64,000 nucleotides of DNA. Origin: JBCCMQ01 sp039179985 (lineage in GTDB: Bacteria > Pseudomonadota > Alphaproteobacteria > Rhodobacterales > Rhodobacteraceae). Below the pieces are notes generated by a model. The model searched no databases. It was given only the letters and a program-made list of their open reading frames with translations, and was not told the DNA's origin. Every line of letters begins with the position of its first letter. The first letter of the stretch is position 1. Both the position numbers and the translations under genes were made by a program. Below are positions 1 to 9,409 of the stretch, piece by piece. Location of the stretch: NCBI GenBank assembly GCA_039179985.1, contig JBCDED010000008.1, positions 3,843 through 67,842 on the forward strand. The letters are read 5' to 3'.

Positions 1-591
1 CAGAACGGGCGAATTCCGCAAGCGCCGCGCGCCGTCGGTGACCGCGAGCGCGGTTGGAGACAGGGTGCCCGGCTCGGTCGCGATACCCTCTACGCCGAGC
101 GCGCGGGCCACCGCGTCGCGCGTTGTCTTCAGCGTGTTCACGCGCAGCCAGACCGGCGCCCGCCGCTGCAAGGCCGCCGCGATTTCGGTGGCTGCGGGGC
201 CGTAGTGGTCGGTGAGCCGGGGCCAGAGCCAGTCCGGCATATCAGCGGAAATGGCGGCGTCCGCGGTGCCAAGGTCAGCCGGCGCGCGTTCTGCGGCCCC
301 AAGGGACGGCGGCGCATAACCGTCGCCGGAAAAGACCGCTTCCAGCGGCCAGCTATCCGCATGGGCAAGCCCCACGATCAGGCCGCGACCGTCGTCCCGG
401 CCCGCGATATGGGCAAGCGAGCGCTTGCGGCGGACCGCATCAAAGACATGATCGCGGACCGCCGCGCGATCGCCGGACCCGGCGTAGCGGGCCCCGCGCG
501 CCCAGCGGACAAGCGCCTGCTCGGCCGGCTGGCCCGCGAGGATGCGGTCGAGGATCTCGATGGCCGCGGCAGCGCGGGCTCCGGGCGTCAC
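1..591 (-). CDS. rsmB: RsmB-family 16S rRNA m5C methyltransferase (N-terminal part, cut by window edge)
   Basis: The 197 visible codons are the N-terminal part of an RsmB/NOP-type SAM-dependent RNA methyltransferase, which in the family makes 5-methylcytosine in 16S rRNA. Visible are the NusB-like helical N-terminus (ARAAAAIEILDRILAG, then RAAVRDHVFDAVRRKRSL) and the family motif WLRVNTLKTTRDAV near the left edge. The methyltransferase core and the catalytic cysteines lie outside the window. I place the start at the GTG at 589-591, 11 bases after the guaB stop; a TTG at 595-597 in the same frame is possible. It is probably co-transcribed with guaB. The family call is firm from the RVNTLK motif; the exact member is inferred. 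Confidence 0.85.
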   Translation of the reverse strand, partial: MTPGARAAAAIEILDRILAGQPAEQALVRWARGARYAGSGDRAAVRDHVFDAVRRKRSLAHIAGRDDGRGLIVGLAHADSWPLEAVFSGDGYAPPSLGAAERAPADLGTADAAISADMPDWLWPRLTDHYGPAATEIAAALQRRAPVWLRVNTLKTTRDAVARALGVEGIATEPGTLSPTALAVTDGARRLRNSPVL

Positions 592-601
592 GGGCAAGCG
601 C

Positions 602-2056
602 TCACATCAAGCGGTAGTTGGGGCTTTCGCGGGTGATCTGCACGTCATGCACGTGGCTTTCCTTCAGACCCGCCCCGGTGATGCGCACAAAGCGGCAATT
701 CTGGCGCATGGCCTCAACGGTGGCGTTGCCCGTATAGCCCATGGCGGCTCTTAGCCCACCCACGAGCTGGTGGATGACCGCCCCGGCGGTGCCCTTGTAG
801 GGCACCTGCCCTTCGATCCCTTCGGGCACAAGTTTATCGCTGGCGGCATCTTTCTGGAAGTACCGGTCAGCCGATCCGCGTGCCATGGCGCCCAGGCTGC
901 CCATGCCGCGGTAGGATTTGAACGACCGGCCCTGGTAGAGGATGACCTCGCCCGGGCTTTCGTCTGTGCCCGCGATCATGCTGCCGACCATGGCACAGGA
1001 GGCGCCCGCGGCGATGGCCTTGGCGAAATCGCCCGAGTATTTGATGCCGCCGTCGGCGATGACCGGCACACCGCTGTCGCGGGCGGCCTCGGCGCAGTCA
1101 ATGATGGCGGTCAGCTGCGGCACGCCGACCCCCGCGACCATGCGGGTGGTGCAGATCGATCCGGGACCGATGCCGACCTTCACACCGTCCGCCCCTGCCC
1201 CGATCAGCGCACGCGTGGCCTCGCCCGTAGCTACATTGCCCGCGATCACCTGCACTTCGTTCGAGAGCGTCTTGATGCGTTCGACGGCGACCCCCACGGC
1301 TTCGGAATGGCCGTGAGCCGTGTCAACGACGATCAGGTCCACGCCAGCGTCGATCAGCGCCTCGGACCGTTCAAAACCGGCGTCGCCCACGGTCGTCGCG
1401 GCAGCGGCGCGCAGACGGCCAAGCTGGTCCTTGCAGGCTTGCGGGTTCAGCACCGCCTGTTCGATATCCTTGATGGTCAGAAGGCCGGTCAGCCGCCCCT
1501 CGCCGTCGGTCACCAACAGCTTTTCGATGCGCCGGGCGTGCATCAGACTGCGCGCCTCGCCCAGATCGGCGGGTTCCACCAGCATGGCAAGGTTGTCCGA
1601 AGTCATCATCACGGATACCGGCGTCGCGTCGTCGCTGGCAAAGCGCATGTCGCGGTTCGTCACGATCCCCACAACGCGGCCCGTGTCATCGACCACCGGG
1701 AAGCCGGTGACGCGGTAGCGATCCTGAAGCGCCTTGGCATCTGCCAGCGTCTGGTCGGCGCGCAGCGTGATGGGGTTGTAGACGATACCGCTTTCGAACC
1801 GCTTGACCCGGCGGACCTCGCGCGCCTGCGCCTCGATGTCGAGGTTGCGGTGAATAACGCCCATGCCGCCTGCCTGGGCCATGGCGATGGCCATGCGCGC
1901 CTCGGTTACCGTATCCATTGCCGAACTCAGGAGCGGGATGTTGAGCCCGATCGCCTTTGTCACCTGCGTCGCGGTGTCTGCCTCCGTGGGCAGCACCGAC
2001 GAGGATCCGGGAACCAGCAATACGTCGTCGAAGGTCAGTGCCTCGCGAATCTCCAT
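602..2056 (-). CDS. guaB: IMP dehydrogenase
   Basis: Oxidises IMP to XMP with NAD, the committed step of GMP synthesis, in the cytosol. The protein has 484 residues, the usual bacterial length. It opens with the conserved LTFDDVLLVPG. Two CBS domains occupy roughly residues 92-205 (IVYNPITL..., SVMMTSDNL...). The catalytic loop GVKVGIGPGSICTTRM carries the active-site Cys302. The phosphate-binding DGGIKYSGDFAKA, the MVGSMIAGTDESPGE segment and the mobile-flap region RGMGSLGAM follow. ATG start at 2056. rsmB begins 10 bases after its stop. No anomaly seen. Confidence 0.98.
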   Translation of the reverse strand: MEIREALTFDDVLLVPGSSSVLPTEADTATQVTKAIGLNIPLLSSAMDTVTEARMAIAMAQAGGMGVIHRNLDIEAQAREVRRVKRFESGIVYNPITLRADQTLADAKALQDRYRVTGFPVVDDTGRVVGIVTNRDMRFASDDATPVSVMMTSDNLAMLVEPADLGEARSLMHARRIEKLLVTDGEGRLTGLLTIKDIEQAVLNPQACKDQLGRLRAAAATTVGDAGFERSEALIDAGVDLIVVDTAHGHSEAVGVAVERIKTLSNEVQVIAGNVATGEATRALIGAGADGVKVGIGPGSICTTRMVAGVGVPQLTAIIDCAEAARDSGVPVIADGGIKYSGDFAKAIAAGASCAMVGSMIAGTDESPGEVILYQGRSFKSYRGMGSLGAMARGSADRYFQKDAASDKLVPEGIEGQVPYKGTAGAVIHQLVGGLRAAMGYTGNATVEAMRQNCRFVRITGAGLKESHVHDVQITRESPNYRLM

Positions 2057-2138
2057 CTGCTCACCTCATGGCCGGGGATACGTTTGGCGCTTCCCTATTG
2101 CACGGACCGGAGCGAAGGGAAAGGGCCCCCGTGGCTGC

Positions 2139-2897
2139 TCAGATGGCACGGGCAGCAGCCAGACCGTTTCTGAGTGCGAGCCCGTCGGCCGCGATGGCGA
2201 GGAACTGAAGCCCCATCTCGCGGTAAAGGTGAATATCCTCGGGGTCGAAGACAATGATCCCGGCGGGCTTGCCGGCTTTGTGGATGCGGCGGATGGCCTC
2301 GACGATGACCGACTTGACCTCGGGCGCATCGGGGCGTCCGGGAAGCCCCATGTCAGCGGAAAGATCGGTGGGTCCGATGAAGATCGCATCGACGCCGTCG
2401 GTGGCGGCGATGGCCTCAAGATCGTCGATGGCCGAAGTGCTTTCCGCCTGGACGATCAGGAGGACTTCGTCATTGGCGGTGGTCTCATACTCCGCGACGG
2501 TGCCGTAGCCTGTGGCGCGCGCCCCCCCGGCCCCCATGCCGCGCCGTCCCAGGGGCGGGTAACGGACGGCAGCGGCAATCTCGGCGGCGTGGGCCGCATC
2601 CGTCACCATGGGCACCAGAAGCGACTGCGCGCCCATGTCGAGCGCCTGTTTCAGTATCCAGTCCTCGCCCACGGGCACGCGGACAACGGCGGGCACCTGC
2701 GCGCCGCCAAGGATGCGGAGTTGCGCCAGGACGCCCGAGGGGTCCCATGGGCTGTGCTCGCCGTCGATGAGACACCAGTCAAAGCCTGCGCCCGCGACGA
2801 TGTCGGTCACCACGGGGCTGCCAAGGGACAGCCAGCAGCCGTTCGTCATTTCGCCGGCCTTCAGTGCCGCTTTCAGAGTGTTTTTCGGTGCCGCCAT
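2139..2897 (-). CDS. HpcH/HpaI family class II aldolase
   Basis: 252-residue member of the HpcH/HpaI aldolase/citrate-lyase family: a metal-dependent TIM-barrel enzyme that cleaves or makes 4-hydroxy-2-oxo acids to give pyruvate plus an aldehyde. Family hallmarks visible are NGCWLSLGSPVVTDIVAGAG at the N-terminus, LIDGEHSPWD (metal/base region), LVPMVTDAAHA, the GRRGMGAGGARATGYG loop, VQAESTSAIDDLEAIAA (metal-binding Glu) and IFIGPTDLSADMGLPG. The substrate cannot be told from sequence; 2-keto-3-deoxy sugar acids or 4-hydroxy-2-oxoheptanedioate are possibilities. It lies 70 bases downstream of aglK on the same strand, so it could be read from the agl operon or from its own promoter. Confidence 0.9.
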   Translation of the reverse strand: MAAPKNTLKAALKAGEMTNGCWLSLGSPVVTDIVAGAGFDWCLIDGEHSPWDPSGVLAQLRILGGAQVPAVVRVPVGEDWILKQALDMGAQSLLVPMVTDAAHAAEIAAAVRYPPLGRRGMGAGGARATGYGTVAEYETTANDEVLLIVQAESTSAIDDLEAIAATDGVDAIFIGPTDLSADMGLPGRPDAPEVKSVIVEAIRRIHKAGKPAGIIVFDPEDIHLYREMGLQFLAIAADGLALRNGLAAARAI

Positions 2898-2967
2898 GGG
2901 GTGCCCTCCTTCGCCGCCGTTGGCGCCAGCTTATGGGAAACGGGCGGACGGGAAAGGGCCAAATGGA

Positions 2968-4053
2968 TCAGCGATACAGAAGCGAGTGACCGTCCTTGAA
3001 GATATGCACTTTGGACGGGTCGGCTGTCAGGGCGACAGTCTTGTGCTTCATGTCGGCGTGGATGCCCGGCAGCTTGGCGATGACCGGATCAGCGTCGCCT
3101 TCGGGCGTATAGTAAAGCAGCGTCACCTCGCCAAGCGCTTCTGTGATATTGACCTCGCCGGTGTAGATGGAGGTGCCGTTGGCCTCCACGAAATCCTCGG
3201 GCCGGACGCCCACGTTCACCGCGGCGCCCATGTCGGCCTCGGTTGTCGGATAGTCGGAGACAGCCGTGCCGCCGCCGGACATCTCGACAGTGGTGCGGGT
3301 GCCCGTGCCGGCGATCTTGCCAGGTAGAAGGTTCATGGCTGGCGAGCCGATGAACTGCGCGACGAATTCGTTTTCCGGCTTCTCGTAGAGCTCAAGTGGC
3401 GTGCCCACCTGGCTGATCCCGCCGCCCGCCAGCACCACGATGCGGCTGGCGAGCGTCATCGCCTCGACCTGGTCGTGGGTGACGTAGACCATGGTGCTTT
3501 CGGGCATGGATTCCTTGAGTTGCGCGATCTCAATGCGGGTGGCCACGCGCAGGGCCGCATCGAGGTTCGACAGCGGTTCGTCGAAAAGAAACACCTTTGG
3601 GTCGCGCACGATCGAGCGGCCGATGGCCACCCGCTGTCGCTGGCCACCGGAGAGCGCCTTTGGCAGCCGGTCGAGATAGGGGGCCAGTTGCAGGATATTC
3701 GCCGCGTTTTCCACCGCGGCGTCGATTTCGGCCTTGGACTTCTTGGCGAGTTTCAGGGCGAAGCTCATATTCTCGCGCACGGTCATGTGTGGATAGAGCG
3801 CGTAGGACTGGAAGACCATGGCGATACCGCGCTGCGCGGGCGGCACATCGTTGACGACGGTTCCGTCGATCTCCAACGTGCCGCCGGTGATCTTCTCCAG
3901 CCCGGCGATCATTCTGAGAAGCGTGGATTTCCCGCAGCCAGAGGGACCGACAAAGACGATCAGTTCGCCCTGCTGGATGTCGAGGTTGATGTCCGACAGG
4001 ACCTTCACCTCGCCGTAAGCCTTGGCGACGTCTGTAAGCTTCAGATCAGCCAT
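2968..4053 (-). CDS. aglK: Alpha-glucoside ABC transporter ATPase (MalK/UgpC type)
   Basis: Energising subunit of the sugar importer encoded upstream. It has 361 residues: a nucleotide-binding domain at about 1-235 with Walker A GPSGCGKS (residues 36-43), signature LSGGQRQRVAIGR, Walker B VFLFDEPLSNLD and the switch His in YVTHDQVEAM. A C-terminal TOBE/MalK regulatory region (about 240-355, including GVRPEDF) follows. It is the last gene of the leftward agl operon, 23 bases after the alpha-glucosidase, the same order (E-F-G-A-K) as the Sinorhizobium meliloti agl operon. The gene symbol is given by homology of the whole operon. Confidence 0.92.
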   Translation of the reverse strand: MADLKLTDVAKAYGEVKVLSDINLDIQQGELIVFVGPSGCGKSTLLRMIAGLEKITGGTLEIDGTVVNDVPPAQRGIAMVFQSYALYPHMTVRENMSFALKLAKKSKAEIDAAVENAANILQLAPYLDRLPKALSGGQRQRVAIGRSIVRDPKVFLFDEPLSNLDAALRVATRIEIAQLKESMPESTMVYVTHDQVEAMTLASRIVVLAGGGISQVGTPLELYEKPENEFVAQFIGSPAMNLLPGKIAGTGTRTTVEMSGGGTAVSDYPTTEADMGAAVNVGVRPEDFVEANGTSIYTGEVNITEALGEVTLLYYTPEGDADPVIAKLPGIHADMKHKTVALTADPSKVHIFKDGHSLLYR

Positions 4054-4076
4054 GGTGTCCCTCCCTGTTTCGTCTT

Positions 4077-5741
4077 TTAGGTCTCTTGGGCGGCGAACGC
4101 CGCCTGCCAGCCGTCCAGCGTGATGGTACGGTTCAGGCTCGCCGGGCCGAAGGGCGATCCGACGATATTCTGCCAGTTGCCATCGGGCATGGTGACCGTG
4201 GCCGCATCCGCGGTCATGTTGAAGGCGCAGAATATCCGTTCGTCCTCGTGCGTGCGCACGAAGGAAATCACCTCGGGCCGGGCCTCAATGATTTCGAGCG
4301 CGCCTTTGATGAGCGCCGGGTTGTCTTTCCGAAAGGCAATCATGTCGCGGTAGAAGGCCAGCGTGCTGCCCGCGGCGCGGTCCTGGTTGGCGACCGATTT
4401 CTCAAGATGTTCCACGGCCATGGGCAGCCAGGGCTTGCCGTCGGAAAAGCCGCCCGTGCGGTTGTCGGTCACCCAGGGCATGGGCGTGCGTGCGCCGTCG
4501 CGTCCCTTGAACTTGGGCCAGAAGCGTTTGCCGTAGGGGTCCTGCAGGTCCTCATAGGCCACATAGGCCTCGGTCAGGCCCAGTTCTTCGCCCTGGTACA
4601 GGCAGACCGTGCCTTTGAGACTGAGAAGGAGTGCGGCGAAGAGATGCACGGCATCCTCGTCGAGCGACCAGCGCGAGGGATGGCGGACGACGTCATGGTT
4701 GGAAAAGGCCCAGCAGGCCCAGCCTTCGGTGGCGACATTGCCAAAGCGGGTCAGCACCTCGGCCACGCGGTCCCCGCCGGGGCGGGCGCCAGAGAGAAAG
4801 TCAAACCCGTAGCACATATGCAGGAGGTCATCGCCCGCCGTGTAGGCTGCCTGGGTTTCAAGTCCGCGCTGGTCGTCGCCCACCTCGCCTACGGCGGTGA
4901 TTGCCGGGAATTCGTCCATCACGCCGCGCAGGCGGCGCAGGAAATCAATGTTTTCGGGCTGCGTCTTGTCGTAGAGGTGGTTCTGCCAGGTGTAGGGATT
5001 GACGGCCGGTGCGATTGACGAGCGCTTTTGTTCTTCCGTCAGCGCAGGATTGTCACGCAACTCCTTGTCGTGGACGTAGAAATTGACCGTATCTAGGCGG
5101 AAGCCGTCGACCCCACGTTCCAGCCAGTAGCGCGCCACGGCCAAGAGTTCGTCCTGAACTTCGGCGTTGTGAAAATTCAGGTCCGGCTGTTCGATCAGGA
5201 AGTTGTGCAGGTAGTACTGCATCCGCTCGCCTTCCCATTCCCAGGCCGAGCCGCCGAAGATCGACAGCCAGTTGTTGGGCGGGGTTCCGTCGGGCTTGGG
5301 GTCGGCCCAGACGTACCAGTCGGATTTGGCATTGCCACGGCTTTGGCGGCTTTCGCGGAACCAGGGGTGCTGGTCCGAGGTATGGCTCAGAACAAGGTCG
5401 ATCAACACCTTCATGCCCAGCTCATGGGCGCGCCGGACAAGCGCGTCGAAGTCGCCGAGTGTGCCGAACATCGGGTCGATGTCGCGGTAGTTCGACACAT
5501 CGTATCCGAAGTCGAGCATGGGCGAGGTGAAAAACGGCGACACCCAGATGCCGTCCACCCCGAGCGAGGCGATGTGCGGCAAACGCTGGATAATACCGGC
5601 GAGATCACCGATGCCATCGCCGTTGCTGTCCTGATAGGAGCGCGGATAGATCTGGTAGATCACCGCGCCACGCCACCAGTCGGCATCGGTCGCCGAAAGG
5701 TCTTGTGGTTCGACGGAACTTGCGGGGTCAAGGAAGCTCAT
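4077..5741 (-). CDS. aglA: Alpha-glucosidase, GH13 family
   Basis: Cytoplasmic GH13 enzyme that hydrolyses imported alpha-glucosides such as sucrose, maltose or trehalose to glucose. From the ATG at 5741 it has 554 residues. N-terminal VIYQIYPRSYQDSNGDGIGD is typical of oligo-1,6-glucosidase-like enzymes. The four GH13 regions are present: DLVLSHTSDQHPWF, the nucleophile Asp217 in GVDGFRLDTVN, the acid/base Glu286 in AITAVGEVGD and Asp350 in FSNHDVVRHPSRW. The open frame continues 32 codons upstream into aglG, but those residues do not look like a GH13 start. No signal peptide is seen. It is embedded in the ABC operon between aglG and aglK. Confidence 0.93.
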   Translation of the reverse strand: MSFLDPASSVEPQDLSATDADWWRGAVIYQIYPRSYQDSNGDGIGDLAGIIQRLPHIASLGVDGIWVSPFFTSPMLDFGYDVSNYRDIDPMFGTLGDFDALVRRAHELGMKVLIDLVLSHTSDQHPWFRESRQSRGNAKSDWYVWADPKPDGTPPNNWLSIFGGSAWEWEGERMQYYLHNFLIEQPDLNFHNAEVQDELLAVARYWLERGVDGFRLDTVNFYVHDKELRDNPALTEEQKRSSIAPAVNPYTWQNHLYDKTQPENIDFLRRLRGVMDEFPAITAVGEVGDDQRGLETQAAYTAGDDLLHMCYGFDFLSGARPGGDRVAEVLTRFGNVATEGWACWAFSNHDVVRHPSRWSLDEDAVHLFAALLLSLKGTVCLYQGEELGLTEAYVAYEDLQDPYGKRFWPKFKGRDGARTPMPWVTDNRTGGFSDGKPWLPMAVEHLEKSVANQDRAAGSTLAFYRDMIAFRKDNPALIKGALEIIEARPEVISFVRTHEDERIFCAFNMTADAATVTMPDGNWQNIVGSPFGPASLNRTITLDGWQAAFAAQET

Positions 5742-5775
5742 TGGCCGGGGGTCCTTGCTAGGGGTGTGTGATACG

Positions 5776-6924
5776 TTATTTGACAGAACCCGCGAGCAGA
5801 CCGCGGACGAGGTAGCGTTGCATCGCGAAGAACACAAAAAGCGGCACCGAGATCGAAACGAAAGCGGCGGTCGCCAGAATTTCCCAGTTTCCTCCGCGGG
5901 TTCCGAGGAGTTCTGTAATCTGGTTCGTCATCACGGTGGTCTCGCCTGTGGCATCGATCAGGAACACTTTGGCAACGAGCAGATCGTTCCAGGTCCAGAG
6001 AAACTGAAAGATCGCAAAGCTGGCCAGAGCGGGGAAACTCAGCGGCAGAATGATCTTGGTGAAGATCTGGAAATCGGTGGCGCCATCGACCTTGGCATTC
6101 TCGATGATATCGCGCGGCAGGCCGACCATGTAGTTTCGTAAGAGATAGATCGCGAGCGGTAAACCGAAGGCCGTGTGCGCCAGCCAGACGCCCAGGTATC
6201 CCTTGCCGATGCCGATCCCGAGGTGGAATTTGAGAAGCGGGATCAGCGCCAGTTGCAGGGGGACAACCAGCAGCCCGACGACCGCCGCAATCAACAGCGC
6301 GCGACCCGGAAAATCCATCCAGGCCAGGGCGTAAGCCGCAAAAGCGGCAACCACGATCGGGATGATGGTCGCCGGGATCGTCACTGTGAGCGTGTTAAAA
6401 AACGCCTTTAGCATGTTGTCCGTGGCGCTGTTGCCAAAAAGGACGGTGCGGTAGTTGTCGAACGTGAATTCGGGTGGGGTCTGAGCGGTGACAAAGACCC
6501 GTGGCCCCCGGCTGCCTGAAAGTTCCTCGTTATGGGTCAGGATGTAGGCGCCGTCGCTTTCCACTGTGATCTGCGCGCCCGAGCGCAACTCGGCGGTCTG
6601 GCCGGGCGTAAAGTCATCGATGGCGCGGGACGAGATGCCCCAGACGGAAATCACCGCTTCAGAGCCGTCGCCGAAGAGATTGCCGGAGATGACGTAGAAA
6701 TCTCCGTCCTGGCGCTGCTCGGACGGCGGCGCGGTGCGCAGTGTGAGATTCTGTTCGGTGGCCCCCAGCGACTTCCACCAGCCCGAACTGGAGATCTGAT
6801 CAGCTGTTCTAAAGGATGAAATTAGCAGACCAAGTGTCGGAAAAAGCCAGAGAAAGACCAGCATCAGGACCGAGATATTTACGGCCCATGAAAGCGAGGA
6901 TTTGGAACCGGCGATATTGTCCAT
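5776..6924 (-). CDS. aglG: Alpha-glucoside ABC transporter permease (MalG type)
   Basis: Inner-membrane permease of the binding-protein-dependent sugar importer. About 382 residues. TM1 (SVLMLVFLWLFPTLGLLISSF) is followed by an unusually long periplasmic stretch of about 100 residues (roughly 35-135). Five more membrane segments follow, with the EAA-loop motif ENAKVDGATDFQIFTKIILP that docks on AglK. The ATG at 6924 overlaps the aglF stop by one base (TGATG) with AAGGAG in front. A GTG one codon earlier is also possible. Translational coupling with aglF is likely. Confidence 0.92.
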   Translation of the reverse strand: MDNIAGSKSSLSWAVNISVLMLVFLWLFPTLGLLISSFRTADQISSSGWWKSLGATEQNLTLRTAPPSEQRQDGDFYVISGNLFGDGSEAVISVWGISSRAIDDFTPGQTAELRSGAQITVESDGAYILTHNEELSGSRGPRVFVTAQTPPEFTFDNYRTVLFGNSATDNMLKAFFNTLTVTIPATIIPIVVAAFAAYALAWMDFPGRALLIAAVVGLLVVPLQLALIPLLKFHLGIGIGKGYLGVWLAHTAFGLPLAIYLLRNYMVGLPRDIIENAKVDGATDFQIFTKIILPLSFPALASFAIFQFLWTWNDLLVAKVFLIDATGETTVMTNQITELLGTRGGNWEILATAAFVSISVPLFVFFAMQRYLVRGLLAGSVK

Positions 6925-7931
6925 CACTGCATCTCCTTGCGGGCGTTGCGAACGTTCCAGATGAGGATCGGTAGGACCAGAAGCATGATCGCGATGGCAC
7001 TGGCTGATCCGACGCCCCAGTCATTGGCGCGGAAAAGCTTGTCGAACATGTAGTTGGCCAGAACCTGCGTGCCCCATTGACCATTTGTCATTGCAAAGAC
7101 GATGTCGAAGACCTTCAGCACGACGAGCGTGATCGTGGTCCAGACCACGACAATGGTGCCCGTGATCTGCGGCACCTTGATGCGGAAGAAGATCTGGAAC
7201 GGGTTGGCGCCGTCGATAATCGCCGCCTCCACTGTTTCTTCGGGAATGCCGCGCAGGGCCGCCGATAGGATCACCATGGCAAAGCCGGTCTGGATCCAGA
7301 TCAGGACGATCATCAGGAAAAAGCTGTTCCAGAACGGTACCGTCAGCCATGTTTGCGGGTCGGTTCCGCCGAAGGCAAGGTAGATCGCGTTGAGGACGCC
7401 GATCTGTTCCTGATCCACTGGCCGGGTGTCGTAGACAAGCTTCCAGATCACCGAGGCACCCACAAAGGAAATCGCCATGGGCATGAAGATGATGGATTTG
7501 GCGAAGTTGCCCCAGCTGATCCGGTCGGTCAGTTGCGCCGCCAGCAGCCCCAGAGCGGTCGACATCGCTGGCACGACAAAGAGCCAGAACATGTTGTTGC
7601 GCAGGGCTTCCCAGAACTTAGGCTCACTGAACATCTGCTCGTAGTTCGCAAATCCCACAAATTCCAGACCGCCGCCGGGCACCCGCTCGGTGACCGACAG
7701 GCGCAGGGTCTCAAAGACCGGATAGGCCAGGTAAAGAGCAAGCGCGAGGATTGCAGGCCCCATGAAAAGCCAGGGCCGGATCTGGTTGGCGCGGTTGATG
7801 TTGCGCCCGGCCTGCGGGCCTGTGGCCGGAAAGAGCACTTTGTCGAGAAAGACGTTTGAGAAGTAGAAATAGCCCACGCATCCGCCAACGCCGACGATGA
7901 TGGTCAGGATGCCCTGTAGTGCCGGGTTCAT
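6924..7931 (-). CDS. aglF: Alpha-glucoside ABC transporter permease (MalF type)
   Basis: Second inner-membrane permease of the alpha-glucoside importer, 335 residues from the ATG at 7931 (GAGGGG upstream; a GTG three codons earlier is the alternative). It has an extra N-terminal hydrophobic helix (ILTIIVGVGGCVGYFYF) before the normal first helix of the transport domain (PWLFMGPAILALALYLAYP). The EAA loop EAAIIDGANPFQIFFRIKVP is present about 90 residues from the C-terminus. It sits between the binding-protein gene aglE and aglG in the canonical order. Confidence 0.92.
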   Translation of the reverse strand: MNPALQGILTIIVGVGGCVGYFYFSNVFLDKVLFPATGPQAGRNINRANQIRPWLFMGPAILALALYLAYPVFETLRLSVTERVPGGGLEFVGFANYEQMFSEPKFWEALRNNMFWLFVVPAMSTALGLLAAQLTDRISWGNFAKSIIFMPMAISFVGASVIWKLVYDTRPVDQEQIGVLNAIYLAFGGTDPQTWLTVPFWNSFFLMIVLIWIQTGFAMVILSAALRGIPEETVEAAIIDGANPFQIFFRIKVPQITGTIVVVWTTITLVVLKVFDIVFAMTNGQWGTQVLANYMFDKLFRANDWGVGSASAIAIMLLVLPILIWNVRNARKEMQ

Positions 7932-8004
7932 GGTTCCCACCCCTCGTATCTGTCCGTGTCCAGGGCAGCCCGCGTCTGGTGCGGACCACCCGGATCACTT
8001 GCGG

Positions 8005-9369
8005 TTACTTCAGCGCGTCCCAGGAGTTCTGGATTTCGCTGGCCACGGTTTGGGCATCTGCGCCGCCGGTGTAATCCACCATGCCGGTCCAGAACGTGCC
8101 CGCGCCCACGGCGCCCGGCATCAGGTCGGATCCGTCGAAGCGGAAGGTTGTTGCATTGAGCAGGATCTCCCCCTGCCCGCGCAGAGTGTCGTCCTTGTAG
8201 GCGTCAAGGTTCACGTCCTTATGCGGCGTCAGGAACCCGGTCTGCGCCATCATGACTTCATGCGCGAGCGGCAGTTTCAGGAATTCCATCAGCTCCGATG
8301 TTGCGTCCGACGGATCTGTGATCGCCATCAGCGTACCGCCGCCCAGAACCGGGCTGCCGAGGTCCTTTCCGGCAAAGGCGGGCAGATAGAAGAAATCCAC
8401 ATCCTCGCCCACGCTCACGTCTTCCGGAAAGAACGCCGTGGCGAAGGAGGCCTGCCGGTGCATGTAGCACTGCGGTGGGGACGAGAACATGCCTTTGGGG
8501 CTGTCGCGGAAATCGGTGGAGGCCACGACACCAGAGCCGCCGGCAACGAAATCATCGTTGCGCGCATACCAGCCGAATTCCTCGATGGCTTCTATGACGC
8601 GCGGATCGTCGAACGGGATCTCGTTCGTGGTCCAGGCATCATAGACCTCGGGCGGCTGGGTACGCAGCATCATGTCTTCGACCCAGTCCGTCGCTGGCCA
8701 GCCGGTGGCCGGACCGGAACCGAGCCCGATGCACCAGGGCGTCTCGCCATCTGCGGCGATCTGTTCGGTCAGCGCCTTGAGATCCTCCATGGTCTCGGGC
8801 ACGTCGTAGCCGGCGTCCTCGAAGTTCTCGGGGCTGTACCAAACCAGGCTCTTGACGTTCACGTTGTAGAAAAATCCGTAGGTCTGCGGGTTGCCGTCCA
8901 CATCGGGATAGGTGCCGAGATCCACCCAGGACGACCCGGCCGCGTAGTTGTCAGCTATCCAGGCAGCCCAGTCCCCGCCCAGAGGCGTCAGAAGACCTTG
9001 CCCGGCCATGACCGCCGCAAGTCCGGGTTGCGGGAAGACGGCAATATTGGGAGGAGACCCGGCTTCGGCATCAACGACGATCTGTTGTTCGAAGCCGTCT
9101 GAGCCCGTGTAGACTGCCTCGGCTCCTGTGGCGCCTTCAAAATAGGCCAGAACATTTTGAAAATACTCGTTTTCCGGGGAAAGCCAGGGACCAAAGACCG
9201 TGACGGTCTGGCCGCTCAGGTCCGGTGCATCCGCAGCCCAGGCTTCGTAGCTTTCCCAACTGAAGGGGCCTTCGCCCACCGGGAATGCAAACGACACATG
9301 GCCATCTGCAAAGGCGGCTGCTGCGGAGATCGCCACGCAAGCGGCGGAGGAAAAGAGGGCTGCCTTCAT
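8005..9369 (-). CDS. aglE: Alpha-glucoside ABC transporter substrate-binding protein, copy 1
   Basis: Periplasmic sugar-binding protein, 454 residues, family 1 solute-binding protein. A Sec signal peptide is visible (KAALFSSAACVAISAAAAFA), followed by the mature domain with the SBP motifs GSDGFEQQIVVDAEAG, PNIAVFPQPG, YSPENFEDAGYDVPETME, SPPQCYMHRQASF and MPGAVGAGTFWTGMVDY. It lies 73 bases upstream of aglF, the expected place of aglE. It is a close paralogue of the gene immediately upstream (9450-10736): most of these motifs are shared almost word for word, so the pair arose by tandem duplication. Confidence 0.93.
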   Translation of the reverse strand: MKAALFSSAACVAISAAAAFADGHVSFAFPVGEGPFSWESYEAWAADAPDLSGQTVTVFGPWLSPENEYFQNVLAYFEGATGAEAVYTGSDGFEQQIVVDAEAGSPPNIAVFPQPGLAAVMAGQGLLTPLGGDWAAWIADNYAAGSSWVDLGTYPDVDGNPQTYGFFYNVNVKSLVWYSPENFEDAGYDVPETMEDLKALTEQIAADGETPWCIGLGSGPATGWPATDWVEDMMLRTQPPEVYDAWTTNEIPFDDPRVIEAIEEFGWYARNDDFVAGGSGVVASTDFRDSPKGMFSSPPQCYMHRQASFATAFFPEDVSVGEDVDFFYLPAFAGKDLGSPVLGGGTLMAITDPSDATSELMEFLKLPLAHEVMMAQTGFLTPHKDVNLDAYKDDTLRGQGEILLNATTFRFDGSDLMPGAVGAGTFWTGMVDYTGGADAQTVASEIQNSWDALK

Positions 9370-9409
9370 GGGAAACTCCTGTCGGCTGGGGGTGTATCTG
9401 TTGGACTTA

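Noticed and set aside
770..2173. 467-codon open frame on the plus strand opposite guaB
   Set aside because: It is antisense to an unambiguous IMP dehydrogenase and its translation is rich in His, Arg and Gly without family motifs; a typical high-GC shadow.
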